Shown: positions 8,588 to 14,942 of the stretch, in pieces
Layout of the letters: each line of letters starts with the position of its first letter
Position numbering within the stretch: the stretch's first letter is position 1
Assembly (NCBI GenBank): GCA_016795125.1
Contig: JAEUIG010000474.1
Coordinates: 1-22,799 of the forward strand
Reading direction: 5' to 3'
From: Planctomycetaceae bacterium
Lineage (GTDB): Bacteria; Planctomycetota; Planctomycetia; Planctomycetales; Planctomycetaceae
DNA length: 22,799 bases
The notes under the pieces: model-generated
Databases searched by the model: none
Seen by the model: the letters and a program-made list of their open reading frames with translations, nothing else
What the model was told of the DNA's origin: nothing
Program-made: the position numbers and the translations under genes

Positions 8588-8926
8588 CCGACAGCCCCGT
8601 CGGCGGACGCTGACGCGCGGCGGGATGCTGGCCCGCGGCGTTGCGTCGTCTGTCTGTCACCGCCGGCCCGGTCCACCTGACCGTCAAACTTCCCGCAGTT
8701 TCGCACCCCGCCCGGCACGGCGCGGCAAATTCTGCCGGTCGGAACTCCCACGCGGGCCACGGGCGTCCAGCAGTCCCGGACACAGACCGCCGATCCCGTT
8801 TGTTTCATGACGCATTTCTGCTCCGGTCGAAGAATGGGATGGACCCCGTGACCGTCGCTGTCAACGGGCCTCTGGTTCATCTCTGATCTTGAGCGACCGG
8901 CTCGGACGCCGCCCCGCCTCTCGCAC
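8588..8926. other. Gene-free stretch after atpC
   Basis: I see no convincing gene, terminator or promoter in these 339 bases. An open frame on plus at 8641-8886 starts with TTG, has no ribosome binding site and shows no family resemblance. A weak stem (ccgac 8588-8592 with gtcgg 8599-8603) follows the atpC stop but lacks a T-tract. Confidence 0.5.
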
Positions 8927-9604
8927 ATGGCTCGGTCCAGCAGCACTATGCGCACTTCAATCGCGCCGGAAGACACGTCCGCAGAATCATCCGCCCCCTG
9001 GCTGGAAGTCCGCCGCGGCCGGACCCGTGCTCCCCGCCGGGACATCAACGGCCGCCGCTTCCTGATCGGCGCCGGCAGCAACTGCCAGCTCCAGCTCGGC
9101 GGCGCCGATATGCCGATCCTGCACAGCATCCTGTTGATCGAAGAAGACGGAGCGCACATCGACGCCGTCGTCCCGTCTCCGCAGCTCATGGTCAACGGCC
9201 GCCCCCAGCGGTCGGTCGATCTCCAAGACGGCGACGTGTTCAACATCGGCAAGTTCGAATTCCAGGTCCACGTCCCGCATCCGCACGCCGCCATTCAGGC
9301 CGCCCCGCGCGCGGAGCTGCCCATCCCGCAGACGGCGACCGAACTGGAGCAACTTTCCGCGACGGAACTGGTCGCGCTGATCGAAGCCGAGCAGCAGCAG
9401 GCGGACGACCTCGAAACCGCCCGCCTCAACGGCGCCCGCGCCCTCCTCGACGCGGCCCAGCGGGCCGCTGCAAGCGCCGCGGTCGATGCCGGCTCGTCTG
9501 GCGAGTTCGTCCTCAGCTTCCCGCAACCGGCGTTCGCAGCGACGAATGTCGAACAACCGGCGACGGAAGACGCCGTTGCCCAGGCGGCGCGTCGCGCCTC
9601 CTAG
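8927..9604 (+). CDS. FHA-domain protein with degenerate phosphothreonine-binding motifs
   Basis: FHA domains normally bind phosphothreonine peptides. Residues 26-115 of this 225-residue protein follow the FHA strand pattern: RRFLIGAGSNCQLQL, then MPILHSILLIEEDGAHI, QLMVNGRPQ, and LQDGDVFNIGKFEFQV. The canonical GR, SxxH and SxNGT residues appear as GA, ILHS and PQLMVNG. The arginine and serine that contact the phosphate are therefore not in their usual places, although the NG turn and the DGD-x-x-x-IG ending are kept. The second half is Ala/Glu/Gln-rich and probably helical, without membrane segments. A start at ATG 8948 is an alternative; neither start has a good ribosome binding site. It may be a folded scaffold rather than a phosphopeptide reader. 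Confidence 0.7.
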   Translation: MARSSSTMRTSIAPEDTSAESSAPWLEVRRGRTRAPRRDINGRRFLIGAGSNCQLQLGGADMPILHSILLIEEDGAHIDAVVPSPQLMVNGRPQRSVDLQDGDVFNIGKFEFQVHVPHPHAAIQAAPRAELPIPQTATELEQLSATELVALIEAEQQQADDLETARLNGARALLDAAQRAAASAAVDAGSSGEFVLSFPQPAFAATNVEQPATEDAVAQAARRAS

Positions 9605-9683
9605 GCGAGCCACGCGGCGTCAGTCCCCGGCATAACCCAGGCGACGCTCAACCGCAGCGGGCGCGCCGTCCTGCTCCCGGCCG

Positions 9684-9712
9684 TTGCATCCCCGTGGCGG
9701 GGTCACTAGAAT
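9684..9712 (+). promoter_or_regulatory. Sigma-70-type promoter candidate for the small basic protein
   Basis: TTGCAT (9684-9689), a 17-nt spacer and TAGAAT (9707-9712) resemble a housekeeping promoter, with five of six matches at -10 and weak -35. The start codon lies about 90 nt downstream. Two leader stems lie in between (gcgca 9732-9736 with tgcgc 9742-9746; ccgcc 9766-9770 with ggcgg 9775-9779). A similar TAGAAT box occurs upstream of the DUF1501 gene. Confidence 0.45.
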
Positions 9713-9790
9713 CCGCGCTCAGAATTCAAATGCGCAGCCGTTGCGCTCAGACCATACGCACAGGCCCGCCGACTGGCGGACCGGAGAACT

Positions 9791-9794
9791 GGAG
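9791..9794 (+). promoter_or_regulatory. Ribosome binding site deciding the GTG start of the small basic protein
   Basis: GGAG is 8 nt before GTG 9803. The first residues from this start (MTLDRSLK) match the usual beginning of the family, so GTG 9803 is chosen. Confidence 0.65.
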
Positions 9795-9802
9795 TTGGTG
9801 GA

Positions 9803-10081
9803 GTGACTCTCGATCGCAGCCTCAAAGGGAAGGGCCGGCTTGGTCGCGCCCGCGGCGTGCTCTCCCGCGATGAGCGCATTGCCAAGATGCGCGAAGAGGA
9901 CCGCTTCCCCGAGGGACGCAGCCCCTTCGGGCTCCCGAAGATCCGCGTCGCCAAGATCTCGACCGGCAAGAAGAAGAAGGCCAAGGACGAGACTGCCGAA
10001 GGTGCCGCTGGCGCCGCCGCTCCCGCCGCGGATGCCAAGGGCGCCGCCGCCAAGCCGGCTGCCAAGCCCGCCAAGAAGTAG
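9803..10081 (+). CDS. PVC-type small basic protein with long Ala/Lys tail
   Basis: The first 60 residues match the small basic protein family found in Planctomycetes, Verrucomicrobia and Chlamydiae: MTLDRSLKGKGRLGRARGVL, then SRDERIAKMREEDRF, and the conserved SPFGLPKIRVAKIS followed by a run of four lysines. The family is thought to be ribosome- or RNA-associated, but its function is not established. Members are usually shorter. This one, at 92 residues, adds a tail of Ala, Pro and Lys (about residues 63-92) resembling histone-H1-like tails. The start is GTG 9803 with GGAG 8 nt upstream. It has its own likely promoter and probably high expression; the Nudix gene follows 69 nt downstream. Confidence 0.85.
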   Translation: MTLDRSLKGKGRLGRARGVLSRDERIAKMREEDRFPEGRSPFGLPKIRVAKISTGKKKKAKDETAEGAAGAAAPAADAKGAAAKPAAKPAKK

Positions 10082-10150
10082 GGCATCCCGCTTGCGGTTT
10101 CGCAGCCGGATTCCGCAGGAGCGCGCACCCCGTGAAACGACGGTGCGCGC

Positions 10151-10561
10151 ATGATGCTCTCCGCCGGCACGCTCCTCTACCGCCGCGCCGCCGGCGGACT
10201 GCAAGTCCTGCTGGTCCACCCCTCCGGCAACTACAACCGCCGCGCCCCCTGGAGCATCCCCAAGGGGCTGGTGGACGCCGGCGAAGACGCCGAGCAGACG
10301 GCCCGTCGCGAAACCCTCGAAGAGACCGGGGTCATTGCCGGTCCGCTGCACTCGCTCGGCGACATGCAGTACACAAAGAGCCGCAAGCGCATCGAATGCT
10401 TCGCCGGCGAAGCGCCTGCCGATTCCCAGCCCCGCTGCGCCTCCTGGGAAGTCGACCGCGCCGAGTTCCTGCAGATCGACGAAGCCCGCCAGCGAATTCA
10501 TCCCGAACAGGCCGTCTTCATCGACCGGCTATTAGACTGGATCGCCAAACAGGGATCGTAG
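10151..10561 (+). CDS. Nudix hydrolase
   Basis: Nudix enzymes hydrolyse nucleoside diphosphates linked to another moiety. The 136-residue protein carries the Nudix box at residues 39-61: a Gly, five residues, Glu, seven residues, then RETLEETGV, matching Gx5Ex7REUxEExGU. It is preceded by WSIPKG, typical of the diadenosine-polyphosphate-hydrolase-like and general housecleaning branches. The N-terminal SAGTLLYRR and the C-terminal PEQAVFIDRLLDWI helix complete a normal single-domain fold. The exact substrate cannot be read from sequence. The start could be the ATG at 10151 or the adjacent one at 10154. It may be co-transcribed with the small basic protein gene. Confidence 0.92.
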   Translation: MMLSAGTLLYRRAAGGLQVLLVHPSGNYNRRAPWSIPKGLVDAGEDAEQTARRETLEETGVIAGPLHSLGDMQYTKSRKRIECFAGEAPADSQPRCASWEVDRAEFLQIDEARQRIHPEQAVFIDRLLDWIAKQGS

Positions 10562-10584
10562 GAGAAGGCTGAGCGACGAATGGC

Positions 10585-10793
10585 GTGAGGCCAGCGGCGC
10601 TCACACTGATCCAGGTCCGAAGGACCGGCACGATTTAGCCGGCGGCGTAAGCCGCCGGTATCGGTCGCTGCCAAAAGGAGAGCCCCGAAGGGGCGACACG
10701 CTGTCGGGTGTCGCCCCTTCGGGGATTTTCAGTTCGCTTTCTCGCCATCCGTGGGCTGACGCCCACGGCTACGTCGTGCCGCCACTTCGTGGC
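10585..10793. repeat. Cluster of palindromes between convergent genes, including a 17-bp perfect stem
   Basis: Four perfect or near-perfect stem-loops lie between the Nudix gene (plus) and the DUF1501 gene (minus). They are ccggcggc 10639-10646 with 10651-10658 (loop gtaa); a 17-bp perfect stem 10683-10699 with 10708-10724 (8-nt loop); ccgtgggc 10749-10756 with 10761-10768 (loop tgac); and gccac 10781-10785 with 10789-10793. A weaker gtgag/ctcac pair is at 10585-10604. The long stem is followed by only four Ts, so bidirectional termination is possible but not certain. The pattern resembles REP-type elements. Confidence 0.75.
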
Positions 10794-10814
10794 TGCAACG
10801 GCCCGGCCACCAAG

Positions 10815-10835
10815 CCAAAATCCAAAATCGAAAAT
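10815..10835 (-). repeat. Heptamer array next to the DUF1501 stop codon
   Basis: Three 7-nt units in a row, CCAAAAT (10815-10821), CCAAAAT (10822-10828) and CGAAAAT (10829-10835), end 2 nt from the stop codon of the minus-strand gene. The nine bases gaaaatccc (10830-10838) have an inverted partner gggattttc at 10722-10730, so the array and the palindrome cluster are bracketed in the same way as the atp-operon heptamer pairs. Confidence 0.6.
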
Positions 10836-10837
10836 CC

Positions 10838-12160
10838 CTACGCCCACTCCTTAATCGGATGGCTCTCGATCAACTGCACTGGCCGGCCGTCCGGGGCTGT
10901 TGCGATCAGGTCCAGCGGCAGGCCGATCTTCTGATAAATCGTCGCCGCCACGTTCTCCGAGTAGTACTCGTGGCTGATCGGTTTGCTTCCCTCGTCGTCC
11001 GTGGCCCCCAGCACTGCTCCTCCCGGAATGCCCGCTCCGGCCAGCACGACGAACCCGGCGCTCGCCCAGTGATCGCGTCCGCTGGCACTGTTAATCTGCG
11101 GCGTGCGGCCGAAATCGGTGAGCCAGACGACCAGCGTGGAATCCAGCAGCCCGCGGTCTTCCAGGTCGGCCAGCAGCGCCGGCAACCCCTGGTCAATCGG
11201 CGGCAGCCGCGTCCCTTTCAGTGATGCAAAGTTGTTCTGGTGCGTGTCCCAGCCCGGATCGGTGATGGTCACGAACCGCACGCCCGCCTCGATCATTCGC
11301 CGCGCCAGCAGGCAGCTTTGACCAAAACGATTGCGACCGTACTTGTCGCGGAGTTCCGCCGGCTCCTCGTCCAGTTTGAACGCCTGTTTCGTTCCGGGGG
11401 CGGTGATCATGTTGAACGCCGCCGCGAAATTCTGATCCAGCGCGTTGAACGCCGCCGGCTGAAGTTCCGCGCTCCGCTGCAGATCGTCGATTCTCGCCAG
11501 CATCCGCTGGCGGCGATCCATCCGTTCGCCCGGAACCGTCGTCGGCGGCGTGATGTCGCGGACGACGAAGCCGTCGGCGGCCGGATCGGCGTTGATCTCA
11601 AACGGCCCGTGTTCCAGCCCGAGCACGCCCGGCATGCCGCCGCCGAATCGGTGGTCCATGCTGGTCCCCAGCTGCACGAACGGCGGCAGCGGTGACTTGA
11701 ACCCCTTGTTCCAGCTCACGACCGAGCCGAACGTCGGATAGTGCAGGCCCGGATTGAACTTGCGTCCCGACATCACGACCTGGTCGGCAATGCCGTGGCT
11801 TCCGTTTTCCGGGTTCCAGCTACGCAGCAGGGCGTAGCGGTGCAGATTGCTCGCCAGGTTCGGAATCGCGTCGGCGAACTGCACGCCGGGAACAGTCGTA
11901 CTGACGACCCCGAACTCCCCCTTCACGCTGAGCGGGGCCAGCGGCTTGGGATCGAACGTGTCGTGGTGGCTGGTCCCGCCATGCGTCCAGATGACGATGC
12001 AGTTCCGGTCAACCAGCGGCGATTCGTTGCCTCGCGCCTGTCGGGCCGCGAGGAAACTCGGCAGGGTCACTCCCAGACCGCCGAGGGCGCCCACTTGCAG
12101 CAGGCTGCGACGCGACACGCGCTCGCAGTCCCGGAGGGTCGTCGAGAGAAAATCCAGCAT
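10838..12160 (-). CDS. DUF1501 protein with twin-arginine signal
   Basis: DUF1501 proteins are abundant exported planctomycete proteins with an alkaline-phosphatase-like or sulfatase-like fold; no biochemical function is firmly known. This one has 440 residues. The N-terminus has a Tat motif SRRSLLQ (16-22) followed by a hydrophobic stretch and a likely cleavage near AARQARG. Conserved motifs are IVIWTHGGTSHHDTFDPKP (about 55-73), GWDTH (303-307), TDFGRTP (348-354) and GRDHW (361-365), which probably hold metal ligands. The start ATG at 12160 has GGAG about 8 nt upstream. It is divergent from a DUF1549/DUF1553 gene, whereas these partners are more often in one direction. Confidence 0.93.
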   Translation of the reverse strand: MLDFLSTTLRDCERVSRRSLLQVGALGGLGVTLPSFLAARQARGNESPLVDRNCIVIWTHGGTSHHDTFDPKPLAPLSVKGEFGVVSTTVPGVQFADAIPNLASNLHRYALLRSWNPENGSHGIADQVVMSGRKFNPGLHYPTFGSVVSWNKGFKSPLPPFVQLGTSMDHRFGGGMPGVLGLEHGPFEINADPAADGFVVRDITPPTTVPGERMDRRQRMLARIDDLQRSAELQPAAFNALDQNFAAAFNMITAPGTKQAFKLDEEPAELRDKYGRNRFGQSCLLARRMIEAGVRFVTITDPGWDTHQNNFASLKGTRLPPIDQGLPALLADLEDRGLLDSTLVVWLTDFGRTPQINSASGRDHWASAGFVVLAGAGIPGGAVLGATDDEGSKPISHEYYSENVAATIYQKIGLPLDLIATAPDGRPVQLIESHPIKEWA

Positions 12161-12225
12161 CGGTCAGGCTCCGCGTCTCGAGTCCGAAGTCCGTTCGGCT
12201 CCAGTGCATTCGCACACAGGCCTTA

Positions 12226-12255
12226 ATTCTAGCCCACGCAGACGATGGCCCGCAA
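12226..12255 (-). promoter_or_regulatory. Promoter candidate for the DUF1501 gene
   Basis: On the minus strand TTGCGG (12255-12250), an 18-nt spacer and TAGAAT (12231-12226) precede the start codon by about 65 nt. It lies in the short region between the divergent genes. The -10 box equals the one proposed upstream of the small basic protein gene. Confidence 0.4.
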
Positions 12256-12367
12256 CTCATATCAGCCAATGTTGACGCGATCCCTGACCCCGCAATGGCA
12301 CCCGGTCACTGCTTACGCAATAATGCCTGCTGATGCGTCACGGACTGACCAGTCAGGAACAGGGCTG

Positions 12368-14830
12368 ATGAACTCCACGCGGACCGCATTTCTCGCCATC
12401 GTCTGGTTCGGTATGTCGGTCGCCTGCGCCGACGATGCCATCCATGTGGTCACCCCGACCACCGTCACGCTGCACGGCCAGTTTTCCCGGGCACAACTCC
12501 TCGTGCGCGCCGGCGACTCCGACGAGCGGCAGACGCCCGATCTCACGCACGCCGCCGCCTACACCACGTCTGATCCCGCGATCGTCAGCGTCGACGACCA
12601 TGGTCGCCTGCTGGCCGTCGGCAATGGTCCGGCGACGGTCTCCGTCGCCATCGGCAACCGCGTTCAGGCCGTCCTCGTCAACGTCGCCGGGATCGATCCC
12701 TCCCTGCCTCCCGATTTCGACGGCTCCGTACAACCGCTTCTCAGCCGCTACGGCTGCAATGCCGGGGCCTGTCACGCCAGCCAGTTCGGCAAGGGGGGCA
12801 TGATCCTGTCCGTGATGGGATACGACCCGTCGATGGACCACGCGGCGCTGGTGCGGGACCGGACCGGACGTCGCATCAATGTTCTGGAACCGGAGCAGAG
12901 CCTGCTGCTCAAAAAGCCGACGATGCAGGTCGCCCACGGCGGCGGCCTGCGACTGAAAAAATCGTCCCCCGATTACGACCTGCTGGTCGAATGGATTCGC
13001 GGCGGCGCGCCGGGTCCCCGCGCGGAGGCTCCCCGCGTCACCGGACTCGATGTCACCCCCGCACGGCGCCTCGCCCAGCCCGATGAGACCCAGCAGTTGC
13101 AGGTCATCGCCCGCTACAGCGACGGCTCCTCGCGCGACGTCACCTGCTGGGCGCGGTTCGACTCGCTCGACGATGCGGTGCTCAACGTCGATCCCGCCGG
13201 GCTCGTCACCGTGGCTGGCCGGGGTCAGGCCCCCGTCATGGTCCGCTTCCAGGGACAGGCATCGATCGCGCTCTTCTCCGTCCCCTATGGGCCGGCGCCG
13301 CAATTGACCGGCTGGCAGAACAACAACTTCATCGACGAGCACGCCGAGCGCAAATTCCGCGAACTCGGCATCGAACCCTCTCCGCTCTGCGATGATGCCA
13401 CCTTCCTCCGCCGCGCCTGGCTGGATGCCATCGGCACCCTGCCGTCGCCGGAAGCAGCGACCGCCTTCCTGAACGACGCCGATCCGCAGAAACGCACGCG
13501 CCTCATCGACCGGCTGCTCGGTCTCACCGGCGATCCGCTGCTCGACGTTCACAATGATGCGTACGCCGCCTGGTGGACGCTCAAATGGTCGGACCTGCTC
13601 CGCAATACGAGCGACGGCCAGGCGACCGACGAGCAGCGGATGTGGGCGATGCACAACTGGCTGAAGGACGGCCTGCGCACCAACCGTCCGCTCGACCAGA
13701 TGGTCCGCGAACTCATCACCGCCAAAGGCTCGATCTTCTCCAGCGGACCGGCCAGCTATTACCGCATCTTCAACAACTCGTCCGATCTGGCCGAAGCAAC
13801 GGCGCAACTGTTTCTCGGCGTGCGCCTCCAGTGCGCGAAGTGCCACCACCATCCCTTCGAGAAGTACGCCCAGGACGACTACTACAGCTTCGCCGCGTTC
13901 TTTGCCCGCGTCGGCAACAAGAGCAGCGAGGAGTTCGGCCTGTTTGGCGGCGAGCAGGTCGTGATGGTCCGCTCCGGCGGCGAGGTCGGGCATCCCAAAA
14001 CCGGCGCTATCCTCCCGCCGCGGCCGCTGGAGGGACAACCCGTCGATCATCCCATCGATCGCCGCATCCCGCTCGCGACCTGGCTGACGGCCGCGGACAA
14101 CCCGTTTTTCGCGCGGTCCATCGCCAATCGCTACACCGACTACCTCCTCGGACGCGGCCTCGTGGAACCGGTCGACGACCTCCGGGCGACCAACCCCGCC
14201 ACGAATCCCGAACTGCTCGATGCACTCGCCGCACACTTCACCGGCAGCGGGTTCGACCTCAAGCAGCTCATCCGGGCGATCATGACGTCGCGGCTCTACC
14301 AGCTCGATTCCCAGCCGACCGAGAGCAACGCCTCCGACGAAAAGTTCTACAGCCACTACAAAGTCAAGCGGCTGCCGGCGGAACCTCTGCTCGACGCCAT
14401 CGACGCCGTTACCGGTGTGCAGACGAAGTTCAAGAGCCTGCCGCTCGGCACACGAGCCGTCGAACTCCCGGACGCGGAGTATCCCGACTACTTCCTCAAT
14501 GTCTTCGGCAAGCCGCGGCGCGTCAGCGTGTGTGAGTGCGAACGTGCCCCGGATGAGAACCTCGTGCAGGCGCTGCACACGCTCAACGGCGACACGATCG
14601 CGACGAAATCTGCCGACGCGAAAGGCCGCATCGCACAGCTCATCGCCGCCGGAAAGACGGATGACGAGATCACGTCCGAACTGTATCTGCGCGGCCTGTC
14701 GCGGCCGCCCACCGACGCCGAACTCGCCGCCGCCCGCGAGTTCCTCACGCTCAGCGCCAACCGCCAAGAAATCTTTGAAGACATCCTCTGGGCGCTGCTG
14801 AACTCGAAAGACTTCCTGTTTGTGCATTAG
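12368..14830 (+). CDS. Ig-like, cytochrome-c-like, DUF1549 and DUF1553 secreted protein
   Basis: With the start at ATG 12368 (AGGA 9 nt upstream) the protein has 820 residues and an N-terminal signal peptide (TAFLAIVWFGMSVACA). A longer frame from 12245 would bury that peptide and is rejected. A Big2/Ig-like domain comes first (about 26-110), then a planctomycete cytochrome-like segment with CNAGACH (130-136), a Cx4CH spacing rather than CxxCH. A second Ig-like domain follows (about 225-305), then DUF1549 (about 320-530) containing CAKCHHHPF (from 489), a regular CxxCH. DUF1553 runs from about 567 to the end. Such proteins are common in planctomycetes beside DUF1501; heme binding is plausible but not shown. 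It is probably co-transcribed with the PPC-domain gene downstream. Confidence 0.9.
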   Translation: MNSTRTAFLAIVWFGMSVACADDAIHVVTPTTVTLHGQFSRAQLLVRAGDSDERQTPDLTHAAAYTTSDPAIVSVDDHGRLLAVGNGPATVSVAIGNRVQAVLVNVAGIDPSLPPDFDGSVQPLLSRYGCNAGACHASQFGKGGMILSVMGYDPSMDHAALVRDRTGRRINVLEPEQSLLLKKPTMQVAHGGGLRLKKSSPDYDLLVEWIRGGAPGPRAEAPRVTGLDVTPARRLAQPDETQQLQVIARYSDGSSRDVTCWARFDSLDDAVLNVDPAGLVTVAGRGQAPVMVRFQGQASIALFSVPYGPAPQLTGWQNNNFIDEHAERKFRELGIEPSPLCDDATFLRRAWLDAIGTLPSPEAATAFLNDADPQKRTRLIDRLLGLTGDPLLDVHNDAYAAWWTLKWSDLLRNTSDGQATDEQRMWAMHNWLKDGLRTNRPLDQMVRELITAKGSIFSSGPASYYRIFNNSSDLAEATAQLFLGVRLQCAKCHHHPFEKYAQDDYYSFAAFFARVGNKSSEEFGLFGGEQVVMVRSGGEVGHPKTGAILPPRPLEGQPVDHPIDRRIPLATWLTAADNPFFARSIANRYTDYLLGRGLVEPVDDLRATNPATNPELLDALAAHFTGSGFDLKQLIRAIMTSRLYQLDSQPTESNASDEKFYSHYKVKRLPAEPLLDAIDAVTGVQTKFKSLPLGTRAVELPDAEYPDYFLNVFGKPRRVSVCECERAPDENLVQALHTLNGDTIATKSADAKGRIAQLIAAGKTDDEITSELYLRGLSRPPTDAELAAAREFLTLSANRQEIFEDILWALLNSKDFLFVH

Positions 14831-14923
14831 TAGTCCGCTCGCTCCGCGAGCGGAGTCAAACGGCGCCTGATGTGACCTGACCGATGAATGCTCACGCGAT
14901 CGGCTCGCGGAGCGAGCCGACTA
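14831..14923. repeat. Pair of inverted palindromes between the DUF1553 and PPC genes
   Basis: Two 25-nt copies lie head to head at 14831-14855 and 14899-14923. Each contains its own 7-bp stem (ccgctcg with cgagcgg; cggctcg with cgagccg) around a 5-nt loop. The second copy is nearly the reverse complement of the first. The first begins immediately after the stop codon at 14828-14830. This is REP/BIME-like architecture and may affect mRNA decay between the two genes. Confidence 0.7.
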
Positions 14924-14942
14924 CCTTACGAAGCGCATACGA

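Noticed and set aside
8641..8886. A small plus-strand frame between atpC and the FHA gene
   Set aside because: TTG start, no Shine-Dalgarno, no homologous pattern and low-complexity composition, so I treat it as non-coding.
8428..9294. An open frame on minus across the atpC-FHA gap
   Set aside because: It covers parts of two plus-strand genes, has no motif, and starts without a ribosome binding site.
12353..14827. A long open frame on the minus strand opposite the DUF1549/DUF1553 gene
   Set aside because: It shows no family resemblance, and its composition is that expected from the antisense of a high-GC coding region. The plus-strand gene has clear domains, a signal peptide and a ribosome binding site.
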